This document shows positions 1 to 6,637 of a DNA stretch of 8,024 nt, one piece after another. Source of the DNA: Alphaproteobacteria bacterium (lineage in GTDB: Bacteria; Pseudomonadota; Alphaproteobacteria; Rhizobiales; Aestuariivirgaceae); NCBI GenBank assembly GCA_020441605.1, contig JAGRLX010000113.1, forward strand, positions 1 through 8,024. Reading direction: 5' to 3'. The position numbers were made by a program, and so were the translations under genes. The notes under the pieces were generated by a model, which worked only from the letters and a program-made list of their open reading frames with translations, did not search any database and was not told the DNA's origin. How positions within the stretch are numbered: position 1 is the stretch's first letter; every line of letters begins with the position of its first letter.

Positions 1-350
1 GCCAGCGTCTGGGCTTCCACACCCTGCGAGGCATCGACTACCAGGAGCGAGCCCTCGCAGGCGGCGAGCGACCGCGAAACCTCATAGGCGAAGTCAACAT
101 GCCCCGGCGTGTCGATCAGGTTCAGAACATATTTCTCGCCGCTTTTCGCCACGTAATCGAGCCGCACCGTATTGGCCTTGATGGTAATACCGCGTTCGCG
201 CTCCAGCTCCATGGAGTCGAGGATCTGATCGACCATCTCGCGGTCGGTTACGGCGCCGCAGAGCTGAATCAAACGGTCGGCAAGCGTCGACTTGCCGTGA
301 TCGATGTGGGCGATAATGGAAAAGTTACGAATATGGGCGGTGTCAATCAT
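1..350 (-). CDS. lepA: Elongation factor 4 (LepA), 5' part, truncated by window edge
   Basis: LepA/EF4 is a ribosome-associated translational GTPase that can back-translocate tRNAs and affects initiation and elongation under stress. Only the first 116 codons are present, out of about 600 usual for the family; the gene continues past base 1. The G domain is clear: the P-loop G1 motif AHIDHGKST at residues 14-22, the switch I/G2 stretch RERGITIK at 51-58, and G3 DTPGH at 80-84. These are followed by [13 protein letters not shown], which with the segment LAACEG favours LepA over TypA/BipA or EF-G. The ATG at 350 puts the first strand at the usual distance from the N-terminus. No clear Shine-Dalgarno precedes it, and a GC-rich hairpin lies just upstream. 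An in-frame TTG eight codons further up is possible but has no better ribosome site. The gene lies 59 bases downstream of the M24 peptidase in the same direction, so it may be read through from it. Confidence 0.95.
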   Translation of the reverse strand, partial: MIDTAHIRNFSIIAHIDHGKSTLADRLIQLCGAVTDREMVDQILDSMELERERGITIKANTVRLDYVAKSGEKYVLNLIDTPGHVDFAYEVSRSLAACEGSLLVVDASQGVEAQTL

Positions 351-351
351 G

Positions 352-383
352 ATTGGCGGCGTCTTTGGCAGCAAGCCGCCGAT
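352..383 (-). repeat. GC-rich inverted repeat in lepA leader
   Basis: GGCGGC at 355-360 pairs with GCCGCC at 375-380. The outer bases also pair, with one mismatch (352-360 against 375-383), around a 14-base loop. In the minus-strand RNA this forms a hairpin that ends only a few bases before the lepA ATG at 350, covering the place where a ribosome-binding site should be. No T-run follows on either strand, so it is not a typical intrinsic terminator for the upstream peptidase gene. Whether it limits lepA translation is inference. Confidence 0.4.
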
Positions 384-409
384 TGGTCAAGGACCGCGGC
401 GAAAGCGAT

Positions 410-1513
410 TTACCCCACCAAACGGAGCGTGCGCGGGAAACTTGTGAGGCATTCGATGCCATCTTCAGTCACCACCACGTCGTCTTCTATCCGTACCCCG
501 GCCTCACCCAGCCGGTAGAGGCCCGGTTCGATGGTGAAGACCATGCCGGGTTCCAGGACCTGGGCATTGCCACGCATGATCTGCGGCGCCTCGTGGACAT
601 CGAGACCCAGGCCGTGCCCGGTCTTGTGGCGGCGAAATTCTGCGAACTGAGAGCCTTCGAGCACCTTCTGCACTGCGTCGTCGACGTCGGAAGCTGTGAC
701 GCCGGGGCGGGAGACGGCGCGCCCGCGTTCGTTGGCCGCCAGGACGGTTTCATAAAAGGCCCGGTCGAAGTCGGAAACCTCCTGTACGAAGAAGGTGCGG
801 GTGATGTCGGCACTATAGCCCTGGTAGCTGCCGCCAAAGTCGAAAAGCAGCGCGTTGCCCGGCTTGATGCGATAATCGGGCCGAGCGTGGGCATGGGGCT
901 TGGCGGCGTTGTCGCCCGCCGCAACGATAGGTGAGAAGGCCAGCCCATCGGCGCCGTGGGAGAAGAGATTGCGTAGCAGGATCGATTCGATCTCGGTTTC
1001 GGTCATTCCGACCCGGACTTCCTGCAGGGTCGCTTCCAGTGCGGCTTCCGAGAGCCGAATGGCCTGGCGCTGGAGTTCGATCTCCTCCGGCGACTTATGG
1101 AGACGAAGCGCCGAGATCTCGGCGTGGGCGTCAACGACCTCGGCCCCGGACAGTGCTTTCTGCAGCGCAAAGAGATCGAAGACGCGCATGCGCTGGCCCT
1201 CAACGCCGATCCGGGAGCCGGCCCTGAGCTGCGGCAGCGCCGCGCCCGCGGCCATGAAGGCTCCCATGTAGCCCGTCTCGTCGCGCCAATCGAACACTTC
1301 ACCGGGAAAACCGATGGCGGCGAAAGACGCCAGTTCCAGATTGGGCACGATGGCGACGGCATTCCCGTCGCGTGGCACAATCACCGCCAGTGGGCGTTCC
1401 ATCTGATGGAAATCCTTGCGAAATACGCGGCGGAAGTTGGCGCCCGGCACCAGTACAGCGGCGTCGAGGCCAATTCTCGCGAGAATGGCATGAATGGGGG
1501 CGAGGATGGACAT
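410..1513 (-). CDS. M24 family metallopeptidase (Xaa-Pro dipeptidase / aminopeptidase P type)
   Basis: Predicted cytoplasmic dinuclear-metal peptidase of 367 residues, cleaving Xaa-Pro bonds in peptides or a related amide substrate. It has an N-terminal creatinase/prolidase-like domain (about 1-135) and a C-terminal pita-bread M24 domain (about 140-367). All five expected metal ligands are visible: D225 in LLFDFGG, D236 in SADITRTF, H300 in [12 protein letters not shown]329 in TIEPG and E343 in RIEDDV, with H307 as the usual substrate-side histidine. The ATG at 1513 is chosen because AGGGAG sits 6 bases before it. The longer in-frame start at 1549 would add a 12-residue tail with no homologous look. 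The N-domain motif usually resembling YLTG reads [10 protein letters not shown] here (28-37). No signal peptide is seen. Exact substrate cannot be told from sequence: prolidase, aminopeptidase P, creatinase-like and ectoine hydrolase-like enzymes share this fold. It lies between hrpB and lepA, with no functional link to either. Confidence 0.9.
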   Translation of the reverse strand: MSILAPIHAILARIGLDAAVLVPGANFRRVFRKDFHQMERPLAVIVPRDGNAVAIVPNLELASFAAIGFPGEVFDWRDETGYMGAFMAAGAALPQLRAGSRIGVEGQRMRVFDLFALQKALSGAEVVDAHAEISALRLHKSPEEIELQRQAIRLSEAALEATLQEVRVGMTETEIESILLRNLFSHGADGLAFSPIVAAGDNAAKPHAHARPDYRIKPGNALLFDFGGSYQGYSADITRTFFVQEVSDFDRAFYETVLAANERGRAVSRPGVTASDVDDAVQKVLEGSQFAEFRRHKTGHGLGLDVHEAPQIMRGNAQVLEPGMVFTIEPGLYRLGEAGVRIEDDVVVTEDGIECLTSFPRTLRLVG

Positions 1514-1519
1514 ATGGGA

Positions 1520-1525
1520 CTCCCT
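1520..1525 (-). promoter_or_regulatory. Ribosome-binding site of the M24 peptidase
   Basis: AGGGAG on the minus strand, 6 bases before the ATG at 1513. It decides for this start over the in-frame ATG 36 bases upstream. The site lies inside a small dyad, GGGAGTCCC on the minus strand. Confidence 0.65.
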
Positions 1526-1542
1526 AGTCTTTGCTTCCCCCG

Positions 1543-1602
1543 GCCACATGTCGACCGACGAAAGATCCTTTTGACGCTTCTTCTAGGCGTCAGACATGTG
1601 GC
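1543..1602. repeat. 60-bp nested inverted repeat between hrpB and the peptidase gene
   Basis: The outer arms are perfect over 10 bases: GCCACATGTC at 1543-1552 and GACATGTGGC at 1593-1602. Inside, TGACGC at 1572-1577 pairs with GCGTCA at 1587-1592, and a short AAAG/CTTT pair (1561-1571) could form a third stem. As RNA, a closing stem with two internal hairpins is possible. Each outer arm also contains the self-complementary ACATGT. No T-run follows in either direction, so a standard intrinsic terminator is unlikely. It occupies most of the 97-base gap, starting 8 bases after the hrpB stop. It could be an interspersed palindromic repeat, an RNA-processing or mRNA-stabilising element, or a regulator site; the sequence alone does not decide. 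Confidence 0.6.
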
Positions 1603-1610
1603 TGTCGAGA

Positions 1611-4043
1611 TCATCTCACCCGCCGCGGCTTCACTGGTGGCGTGGTCAACGGGTCCTCGGGCCAGGCATGTTTTGGGTAGCGCCCCCGCATGTCGGCACG
1701 GACCGAGGGGTAGCCGTTGGTCCAGAAGGTTTCGAGCGATTGCGTCACCGCCAGAGGCCGCCCGGCGGGTGACAGAAGTTCGATTCGCAACGGGCTGCGG
1801 CCCTCGGCAATGGCCGGTGTCTTTGCCAGACCGAACATCTCCTGAAGCCTGACCCGTAGCACCGGGTCCCCCTCGGTCTCGTAATCGATGCGCACATCGG
1901 CGCCCGATGGCACCTCGATCCGGACTGGCGCCAGAGCGTCCATGCGTCGCTGGAGATCATGCGGGATCATCGCTTCCACAATCCGGCGCATGTCGAGACG
2001 GTCGAGATGCGCCTTGCGGGTGATCCCTGCAAGCCAGGGCGACAGCCAGTCCGCGAGGGTGGCCGCGAGCCCTTCGTCCGAGAGGTCGGGCCAGCCACCG
2101 TTGGGAAAAAGACGGTGCAGGAACATGGCACGAGCCTGCAAAGATCTCGCGCCATCGTTCCATGGCAGACATGACAGGCCCATCTCGCGTATACCCTGCA
2201 GCATTGCCCCCGCCACAGCATCGGGGTCTGGGCCGGGCAATGGTCTTTCTTCCAGCACCACAGCCCCCAACCTGCGGAAGCTTGCAGCGCTCACCGCCTT
2301 GTTGCGGCTGTCCCAGAAGGCACCGGCACGGGTCTCAATCTGGTCGGCGAAATGTGTCTCGATCTCGGACAAAGACAGAGGTGCCGCGAGCAAGATCTTC
2401 TGGTCGCCGGCACTACCATCCGTCGTCGCGACCGAAAGCCAGTCCTCGGCCATCAGCGCGTCATGGTCAGGAAGAATGGCGCCACCGCCGCCAGACAGGC
2501 GATAGCGTCGGTCGCCACCCCGCCTCTGGGCGATACGGTCAGGAAAGGCGAGAGCCACGAGTACGCCGGTATTCAGATGCCCGCCGGTCCCGCTACCCCC
2601 TGCACTCTGCCGAATTTGCCTTGCCGTCTGCCGAATGCGCTCGCGTACCGATCCCCGAAGCTGTGCCAGCCGCCCGGCAATATCCGTTCCGGCATCGCGC
2701 GGCAGTCCATCGCGTTCGGAAAGGAAAGCTGCAAGTTCGCAGGCTTCCGCTGTACCTGCACGCGCCACCATGTGGGCCAGCCGTGGATGGAGCGGCATCC
2801 GCACCATGGATTTGCCCATGTCCGTGATCTTGCCGCCGCCGTCCAGCGCCTCGAGACGCTTGAGGAGATCCTGCGCCTGGGAGAAAGCGGCCGCTGGCGG
2901 TGGATCGAGCCAGGAGAGCGCCCCCGGATCACTCACGCCCCAGGCAGCCAGTTCCAACACCAATGGCGCCAGATCAGCCACCAGGATTTCCGGCTGATCA
3001 TGCGGCGCCAGCGCCCGTGTTTCGGCTTCAGGCCACAGGCGATAGCAGATACCCGGTCCCAGTCGACCGGCGCGGCCCCGCCGCTGATCGGCAGAGGCTT
3101 GCGACACGCGCACCGTTTCCAGCGCCGTCATGCCGCTCGCCGGATCGAAGCGTGGCGCCCGTTTGAGACCGGTATCGATCACCGCGCCTATTCCCTCGAT
3201 GGTGAGGCTGGTTTCGGCGATGGTGGTTGCGAGAACGACCTTGCGCATGCCCGGCCGCGCTGGCCGGATGGCGGCATCCTGTTCGGCAAAACCCAATGCG
3301 CCATACAGAGGATGGACGGTCACGTTGGCGGGCAGCGATGCATCCTTCAGCGCCTGCTCTGCCCGCCTGATCTCCGCCTCCCCCGGCAGGAAGACGAGGA
3401 TGCTCCCGGCCGTTTCCCCGAGTGCGCGAAAGACGGCGCGGACAGCGTCCTGTGCCACGGTCTGACGCTGCGCCTTGTCGAGATATCGGGTCTCGACGGG
3501 AAAGACGCGGCCCGGCGCCTTGATCAGCGGGGCATCGCCAAGATGCCCGCCCACTCGCGCAGCATCGAGGGTCGCCGACATGATCAGGATCTTCAAATCA
3601 TCCCGCAGACCCCGCTGCACATCGAGAGTCAGCGCGAGGCCGAAGTCGCCATCGAGCGAGCGCTCATGGAATTCATCAAAAATGACGAGGCCTACGTCTC
3701 GAAGCTCGGGATCTGACTGGAGTCGGCGGGTGAGAATGCCTTCGGTGACGACCTCGATTCGTGTGCGGGACGTGACCTTCCGGTCGAGCCGTACGGCATA
3801 GCCCACTGTGTCGCCCAGCTCCTCGCCCAAGGACTCGGCCATGCGCCGCGCGGCCGCGCGGGCGGCAAGGCGCCGAAGCTCCAGCATGATGATCTTGCGG
3901 CTCGCGAGCCAGGGCGCGTCGAGCAGCTTCAGCGGTACGCGCGTTGTCTTTCCGGCGCCGGGCTCTGCCACGAGCAACGCACAGTTTCTGCCCGCCAGAG
4001 CCTCGCTGAGTTGCGGTATGACGAGATCGACTGGAAAATCCAT
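1611..4043 (-). CDS. hrpB: ATP-dependent helicase HrpB (DExH-box)
   Basis: DEAH/RHA-family superfamily 2 helicase of 810 residues, close to the usual HrpB length (about 810-820). Visible motifs: Walker A PGAGKTT at 28-34, DEFH (motif II) at 123-126, SAT (motif III) at 156-158, motif V region TTIAETSLTIEG at 273-284, and QRRGRAGR (motif VI) at 320-327. The family-specific C-terminal domain is complete, with its hallmark segment VRADMRGRYPKHAWPEDP near the end. The family is predicted to unwind RNA in the cytoplasm using ATP; in most bacteria its physiological target is unknown. The ATG at 4043 is preferred because GAGGTGA lies 5 bases upstream; a GTG at 4052 would add three residues but overlaps that ribosome site. 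It follows the sugar kinase by 31 bases on the same strand, so the two probably share a transcript, although no functional tie is known. Confidence 0.96.
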   Translation of the reverse strand: MDFPVDLVIPQLSEALAGRNCALLVAEPGAGKTTRVPLKLLDAPWLASRKIIMLELRRLAARAAARRMAESLGEELGDTVGYAVRLDRKVTSRTRIEVVTEGILTRRLQSDPELRDVGLVIFDEFHERSLDGDFGLALTLDVQRGLRDDLKILIMSATLDAARVGGHLGDAPLIKAPGRVFPVETRYLDKAQRQTVAQDAVRAVFRALGETAGSILVFLPGEAEIRRAEQALKDASLPANVTVHPLYGALGFAEQDAAIRPARPGMRKVVLATTIAETSLTIEGIGAVIDTGLKRAPRFDPASGMTALETVRVSQASADQRRGRAGRLGPGICYRLWPEAETRALAPHDQPEILVADLAPLVLELAAWGVSDPGALSWLDPPPAAAFSQAQDLLKRLEALDGGGKITDMGKSMVRMPLHPRLAHMVARAGTAEACELAAFLSERDGLPRDAGTDIAGRLAQLRGSVRERIRQTARQIRQSAGGSGTGGHLNTGVLVALAFPDRIAQRRGGDRRYRLSGGGGAILPDHDALMAEDWLSVATTDGSAGDQKILLAAPLSLSEIETHFADQIETRAGAFWDSRNKAVSAASFRRLGAVVLEERPLPGPDPDAVAGAMLQGIREMGLSCLPWNDGARSLQARAMFLHRLFPNGGWPDLSDEGLAATLADWLSPWLAGITRKAHLDRLDMRRIVEAMIPHDLQRRMDALAPVRIEVPSGADVRIDYETEGDPVLRVRLQEMFGLAKTPAIAEGRSPLRIELLSPAGRPLAVTQSLETFWTNGYPSVRADMRGRYPKHAWPEDPLTTPPVKPRRVR

Positions 4044-4048
4044 GCCGC

Positions 4049-4055
4049 TCACCTC
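4049..4055 (-). promoter_or_regulatory. Ribosome-binding site of hrpB
   Basis: GAGGTGA on the minus strand with a 5-base spacer to the ATG at 4043. A competing in-frame GTG start (4050-4052) lies inside this site, so the ATG is the likelier start. Confidence 0.7.
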
Positions 4056-4074
4056 GGCGGCAGGGCGTCAAATG

Positions 4075-4998
4075 TCAAGCGAGCTCCTTGGCCCAGGGCG
4101 GATCTGCTCCGGGCCGGGAACACGTGACGGCAGCGGCCCTGGCGGCAAAGGCCAGGCAGTTCTCGAGCTCTGTCCGCGATATGGCCGCAAGCTTCGTCTT
4201 GTCGAGACGTCGGGCCTTGCGCAAGGCTGTCAGCAGGCCCGCCGTGAATGTATCACCGGCGCCAACAGTATCAGCGACCCTGACCTTTACGGCAGGCATG
4301 ATGATTTCATCCCTGGCGGTGTAGGCCTCGACGCCGGCAGAACCCCTTGTGACGACCACAACGCTGGCGCCAGCCTTCAGCCATTTGCGCGCCGCGCGCC
4401 CGAAATCGTCCTTGCCGGTCATCCAGGTGACGTCCTCGTCGGAAATCTTCACGATGTCCGCCATGGAGATCATGCGGTTCAGGCGCGACAGGTGGGCCCT
4501 CCGGTTCTTGATCATGCCCGGTCTGATATTGGGATCGAGGCAAATGACCCGCGACCTGGCTTCACGCCGCAAGAAGGCTTCGAGGGTCGATCCGCCCGGC
4601 TCGGGGATCAGGCTGATCGAACCGAAATGCATGGCTTCGACCTTACCATGGAGCTTCGGGAGATCCTTTCTGGTGAGCATGCTGCTGGCCGAATTGTCAT
4701 CGAAGAAGGAATAGCGGGCATGGCCATCGACGAGTTTCACGAAAGCCAGGGTGGACGGCTTGTCCCACCGCTTCACATAATCCAGCTTAACCCCGCTGGC
4801 CTTCAAGCCGTCGGACAGCATGTCGCCGAAGAAATCTGTCGAGAGTCCGGTGAAGAGACCTGTGGGAACGCCCAGTCGACTCAAGGCCACAGCCGTGTTG
4901 AAGATTGAACCGCCACAGAACGGTTGATAGACAGGCGCACCCTCCTTCGAGGTGCGGGGCAAGAAGTCGATCAATGCCTCTCCACAACATAGGATCAT
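4075..4998 (-). CDS. frk: PfkB-family carbohydrate kinase, probable fructokinase
   Basis: Ribokinase/PfkB-fold sugar kinase of 307 residues, a typical family length. The N-terminal segment MILCCGEALIDFLPR and the substrate/lid segment GGSIFNTA (29-36) fit rhizobial-type fructokinases. LDPNIRP at 154-160 is typical of the fructokinase branch. The PfkB signature DTVGAGDTFTAG begins at residue 243 and includes the anion hole GAGD and the catalytic base D249. Predicted reaction: fructose + ATP to fructose 6-phosphate, in the cytoplasm. The ATG at 4998 has GGGGAGG 5 bases upstream. The gene is divergent from the Entner-Doudoroff operon; fructose 6-phosphate can reach glucose 6-phosphate through phosphoglucose isomerase and enter zwf. 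2-keto-3-deoxygluconate kinase belongs to the same superfamily and would also suit this context, so substrate assignment rests on overall resemblance. Co-directional hrpB follows after 31 bases. Confidence 0.85.
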   Translation of the reverse strand: MILCCGEALIDFLPRTSKEGAPVYQPFCGGSIFNTAVALSRLGVPTGLFTGLSTDFFGDMLSDGLKASGVKLDYVKRWDKPSTLAFVKLVDGHARYSFFDDNSASSMLTRKDLPKLHGKVEAMHFGSISLIPEPGGSTLEAFLRREARSRVICLDPNIRPGMIKNRRAHLSRLNRMISMADIVKISDEDVTWMTGKDDFGRAARKWLKAGASVVVVTRGSAGVEAYTARDEIIMPAVKVRVADTVGAGDTFTAGLLTALRKARRLDKTKLAAISRTELENCLAFAARAAAVTCSRPGADPPWAKELA

Positions 4999-5025
4999 GG
5001 TGGCCTCCCCGAATGTTCTTGTATT

Positions 5026-5097
5026 TCAATGACTATGGCCGCTCTCACGACAGAAATCAATAAATCATTTTTGTTGAATTATTGCCATAGTGTTTGA
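5026..5097. repeat. Operator-like inverted repeat in the divergent promoter region
   Basis: TCAATGACTATGGC at 5026-5039 and GCCATAGTGTTTGA at 5084-5097 are inverted copies matching at 12 of 14 positions, with a perfect 8-base core ACTATGGC/GCCATAGT. The arms are 44 bases apart between cores. A second, inner pair CAATAA (5058-5063) / TTATTG (5079-5084) lies in the AT-rich middle. One outer arm covers the predicted -10 of the kinase promoter and the other runs into the predicted -35 of the zwf promoter, which is what a shared regulator controlling both directions would use. The regulator is not encoded in this window. Confidence 0.45.
5032..5060 (-). promoter_or_regulatory. Candidate promoter for the sugar kinase (and hrpB)
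   Basis: On the minus strand TTGATT (5060-5055) is followed by a 17-base spacer and CATAGT (5037-5032), matching TTGACA/TATAAT at 4 of 6 positions each. Transcription would start near 5025, giving a leader of about 25-30 bases that contains the strong GGGGAGG ribosome site. The -10 element coincides with one arm of the inverted repeat in this intergenic region. Prediction by eye only. Confidence 0.4.
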
Positions 5098-5120
5098 CTA
5101 GCCTGTGAAAACCTCTATTT
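5094..5120 (+). promoter_or_regulatory. Candidate promoter of the zwf-pgl-edd operon
   Basis: TTGACT (-35, 5094-5099) and CTATTT (5115-5120), close to the alphaproteobacterial housekeeping pattern TTGAC-N17-CTATAT, with 16 bases between TTGAC and CTATTT (one fewer than ideal). Transcription would start near 5126-5128, leaving a leader of about 30 bases before the zwf ATG with GGAAAG at 5144-5149 as a weak ribosome site. The -35 overlaps the right arm of the inverted repeat. Confidence 0.5.
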
Positions 5121-5155
5121 GAGCGGCGCACATCAAAATCAGCGGAAAGACCTTC

Positions 5156-6637
5156 ATGACCCCGCGCATCATTCCTGTTGACCCTTTTGATCTGGTGGTC
5201 TTTGGCGCAACAGGCGATCTCGCCCAGCGCAAATTGCTCCCCGCGCTCTTCCACCGTGAGCAACAGGGACAGATTCCACCGGGTGCACGCATTATCGGCA
5301 CCTCGCGGCGGACAATGTCCGACGCGGAGTTCCGGGCCCAGGCCATGGCGGCCATCGAAGCTCATGTAGCCAAGGAAGATCGCCCGTCCGACGTGTGCGA
5401 GAGGTTCATCGACCGCCTCGAATATGTGGCGGTGGATGTGGCCCAGAAGCAGGGTTGGATGGAGCTGTCGAAGGCGCTCAAGGCTGGCGCCGACAGGATC
5501 AGGGTCTTCTATCTGGCCGTCGGTCCCGACCTCTTCTCGCTCATCTGCGAAAAACTCGGCAGCCATAACCTCGTAACACCGCATTCGCGGCTCGTCGTGG
5601 AGAAGCCTCTCGGAAAGTCGGGTGACTCGGCACGCGCGGTGAACGACGCCATTGGTCAAGTGTTTTCCGAGCCGCAGATCTACCGCATCGACCATTATCT
5701 CGGAAAGGAGACGGTGCAAAATCTGATGGCGCTTCGCTTCGCCAATGCCCTGTTCGAACCCTTGTGGAATTCGGCCCACATCGACCACGTTCAGATCACG
5801 GTGGCAGAAACACTTGGGGTCGAGGGCCGCGCGGGCTACTACGACACGGCCGGTGCGTTGCGCGACATGGTACAGAATCACATCCTCCAGCTCCTCTGCC
5901 TTGTGGCAATGGAACCTCCGGCCTCGACCGCCGCCGATGACGTGCGCGATGAAAAGCTCAAGGTGCTGAAGTCCCTCAAGCCGATCACGGGCGACACGGT
6001 GCCGAGCCTGACCGTTCGGGGGCAGTACCGTGCCGGCGCGGCGGACGGAGGGGCGGTGCCCGGCTATCTCGATGAGCTTGGCGCCCCCAATTCGAGGACC
6101 GAGACGTTTGTGGCCCTCAAGGCCGAAATCGCCAATTGGCGCTGGAATGGGGTTCCGTTCTATCTCCGAACCGGCAAGCGCCTGCCGGCGCGAGTCTCCG
6201 AAATCGTCGTCACCTTCAAGCCGGTGCCTCATTCGGTGTTCGAGCATGCGGCGGGTCCGCTGCTGGCCAATCGTCTCGTCATCAGGCTGCAACCGGACGA
6301 AGGCGTGAAGCTGTGGATCATGATCAAGGACCCAGGCCCCGGTGGCATGCGGCTTTCCCATGTACCGCTGGACATGACCTTTGCCGAGACCTTCGACGTG
6401 CGCCACCCAGACGCCTACGAACGTTTGGTGATGGACGTGGTGCGTGGCAGCCAGACGCTGTTCATGCGCCGGGACGAGGTGGAAGCCGCCTGGGCCTGGA
6501 TCGATCCGATTCTCGAGGCCTGGTCGGCCGCGTCCGACCTGCCAAAACACTACACGGCCGGAACCTGGGGGCCATCGGCCGCTGTCGCGCTGATCGAGCG
6601 TGATGGCCGCACCTGGTATGAGGATCAGGACCTATGA
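5156..6637 (+). CDS. zwf: Glucose-6-phosphate 1-dehydrogenase
   Basis: Oxidises glucose 6-phosphate to 6-phosphogluconolactone with NADP+ (or NAD+), the entry to the Entner-Doudoroff and pentose phosphate routes in the cytoplasm. It has 493 residues, a normal full length. The N-terminal Rossmann domain carries GATGDLAQRKLLPALF from residue 18. EKPLG lies at 149-153 and the active-site signature RIDHYLGKE at 177-185. H242 in DMVQNHILQ matches the catalytic base described for the Leuconostoc mesenteroides enzyme (H240 there), with D179 and H180 as its partners. The C-terminal domain runs to the characteristic WxPILEAW and YTAGTWGP segments. The ATG at 5156 is the first good start after the promoter, with a weak GGAAAG ribosome site. 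Its last codons overlap pgl by 4 bases (ATGA), suggesting translational coupling. It is the first gene of the operon and is divergent from the fructokinase. Confidence 0.98.
   Translation: MTPRIIPVDPFDLVVFGATGDLAQRKLLPALFHREQQGQIPPGARIIGTSRRTMSDAEFRAQAMAAIEAHVAKEDRPSDVCERFIDRLEYVAVDVAQKQGWMELSKALKAGADRIRVFYLAVGPDLFSLICEKLGSHNLVTPHSRLVVEKPLGKSGDSARAVNDAIGQVFSEPQIYRIDHYLGKETVQNLMALRFANALFEPLWNSAHIDHVQITVAETLGVEGRAGYYDTAGALRDMVQNHILQLLCLVAMEPPASTAADDVRDEKLKVLKSLKPITGDTVPSLTVRGQYRAGAADGGAVPGYLDELGAPNSRTETFVALKAEIANWRWNGVPFYLRTGKRLPARVSEIVVTFKPVPHSVFEHAAGPLLANRLVIRLQPDEGVKLWIMIKDPGPGGMRLSHVPLDMTFAETFDVRHPDAYERLVMDVVRGSQTLFMRRDEVEAAWAWIDPILEAWSAASDLPKHYTAGTWGPSAAVALIERDGRTWYEDQDL

Noticed and set aside
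99..934. Overlapping plus-strand frames opposite lepA and the 3' end of the peptidase gene
   Set aside because: Both known genes on the minus strand have clear family motifs; the plus-strand translations match nothing recognisable.
1514..1549. Upstream in-frame ATG at 1549 as start of the M24 peptidase
   Set aside because: It would add 12 residues without family character and begins inside the outer arm of the inverted repeat, whereas the ATG at 1513 has AGGGAG at good spacing.
1543..1610. Intrinsic terminator of hrpB
   Set aside because: The inverted repeats are strong, but no T-run follows any of the stems in the minus-strand direction.
2352..3716. Long open frame (454 codons) on the plus strand opposite hrpB
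   Set aside because: It lies wholly inside the well-supported hrpB gene, has no recognisable domain, and reads as low-complexity Arg/Pro/His-rich protein typical of antisense frames in high-GC genes.
5041..5100. A HexR-type operator (TTGT...ACAA or TGTAAT...ATTACA) upstream of zwf
   Set aside because: TTGT is present in the AT-rich middle but no matching ACAA or ATTACA arm follows at the right spacing, so the known HexR pattern is not supported.
5057..6550. Long open frame (497 codons) on the minus strand opposite zwf
   Set aside because: It is antisense to a gene with full G6PD motifs, with His/Arg/Gly-rich composition and no known domain; explained by codon bias of the zwf strand.
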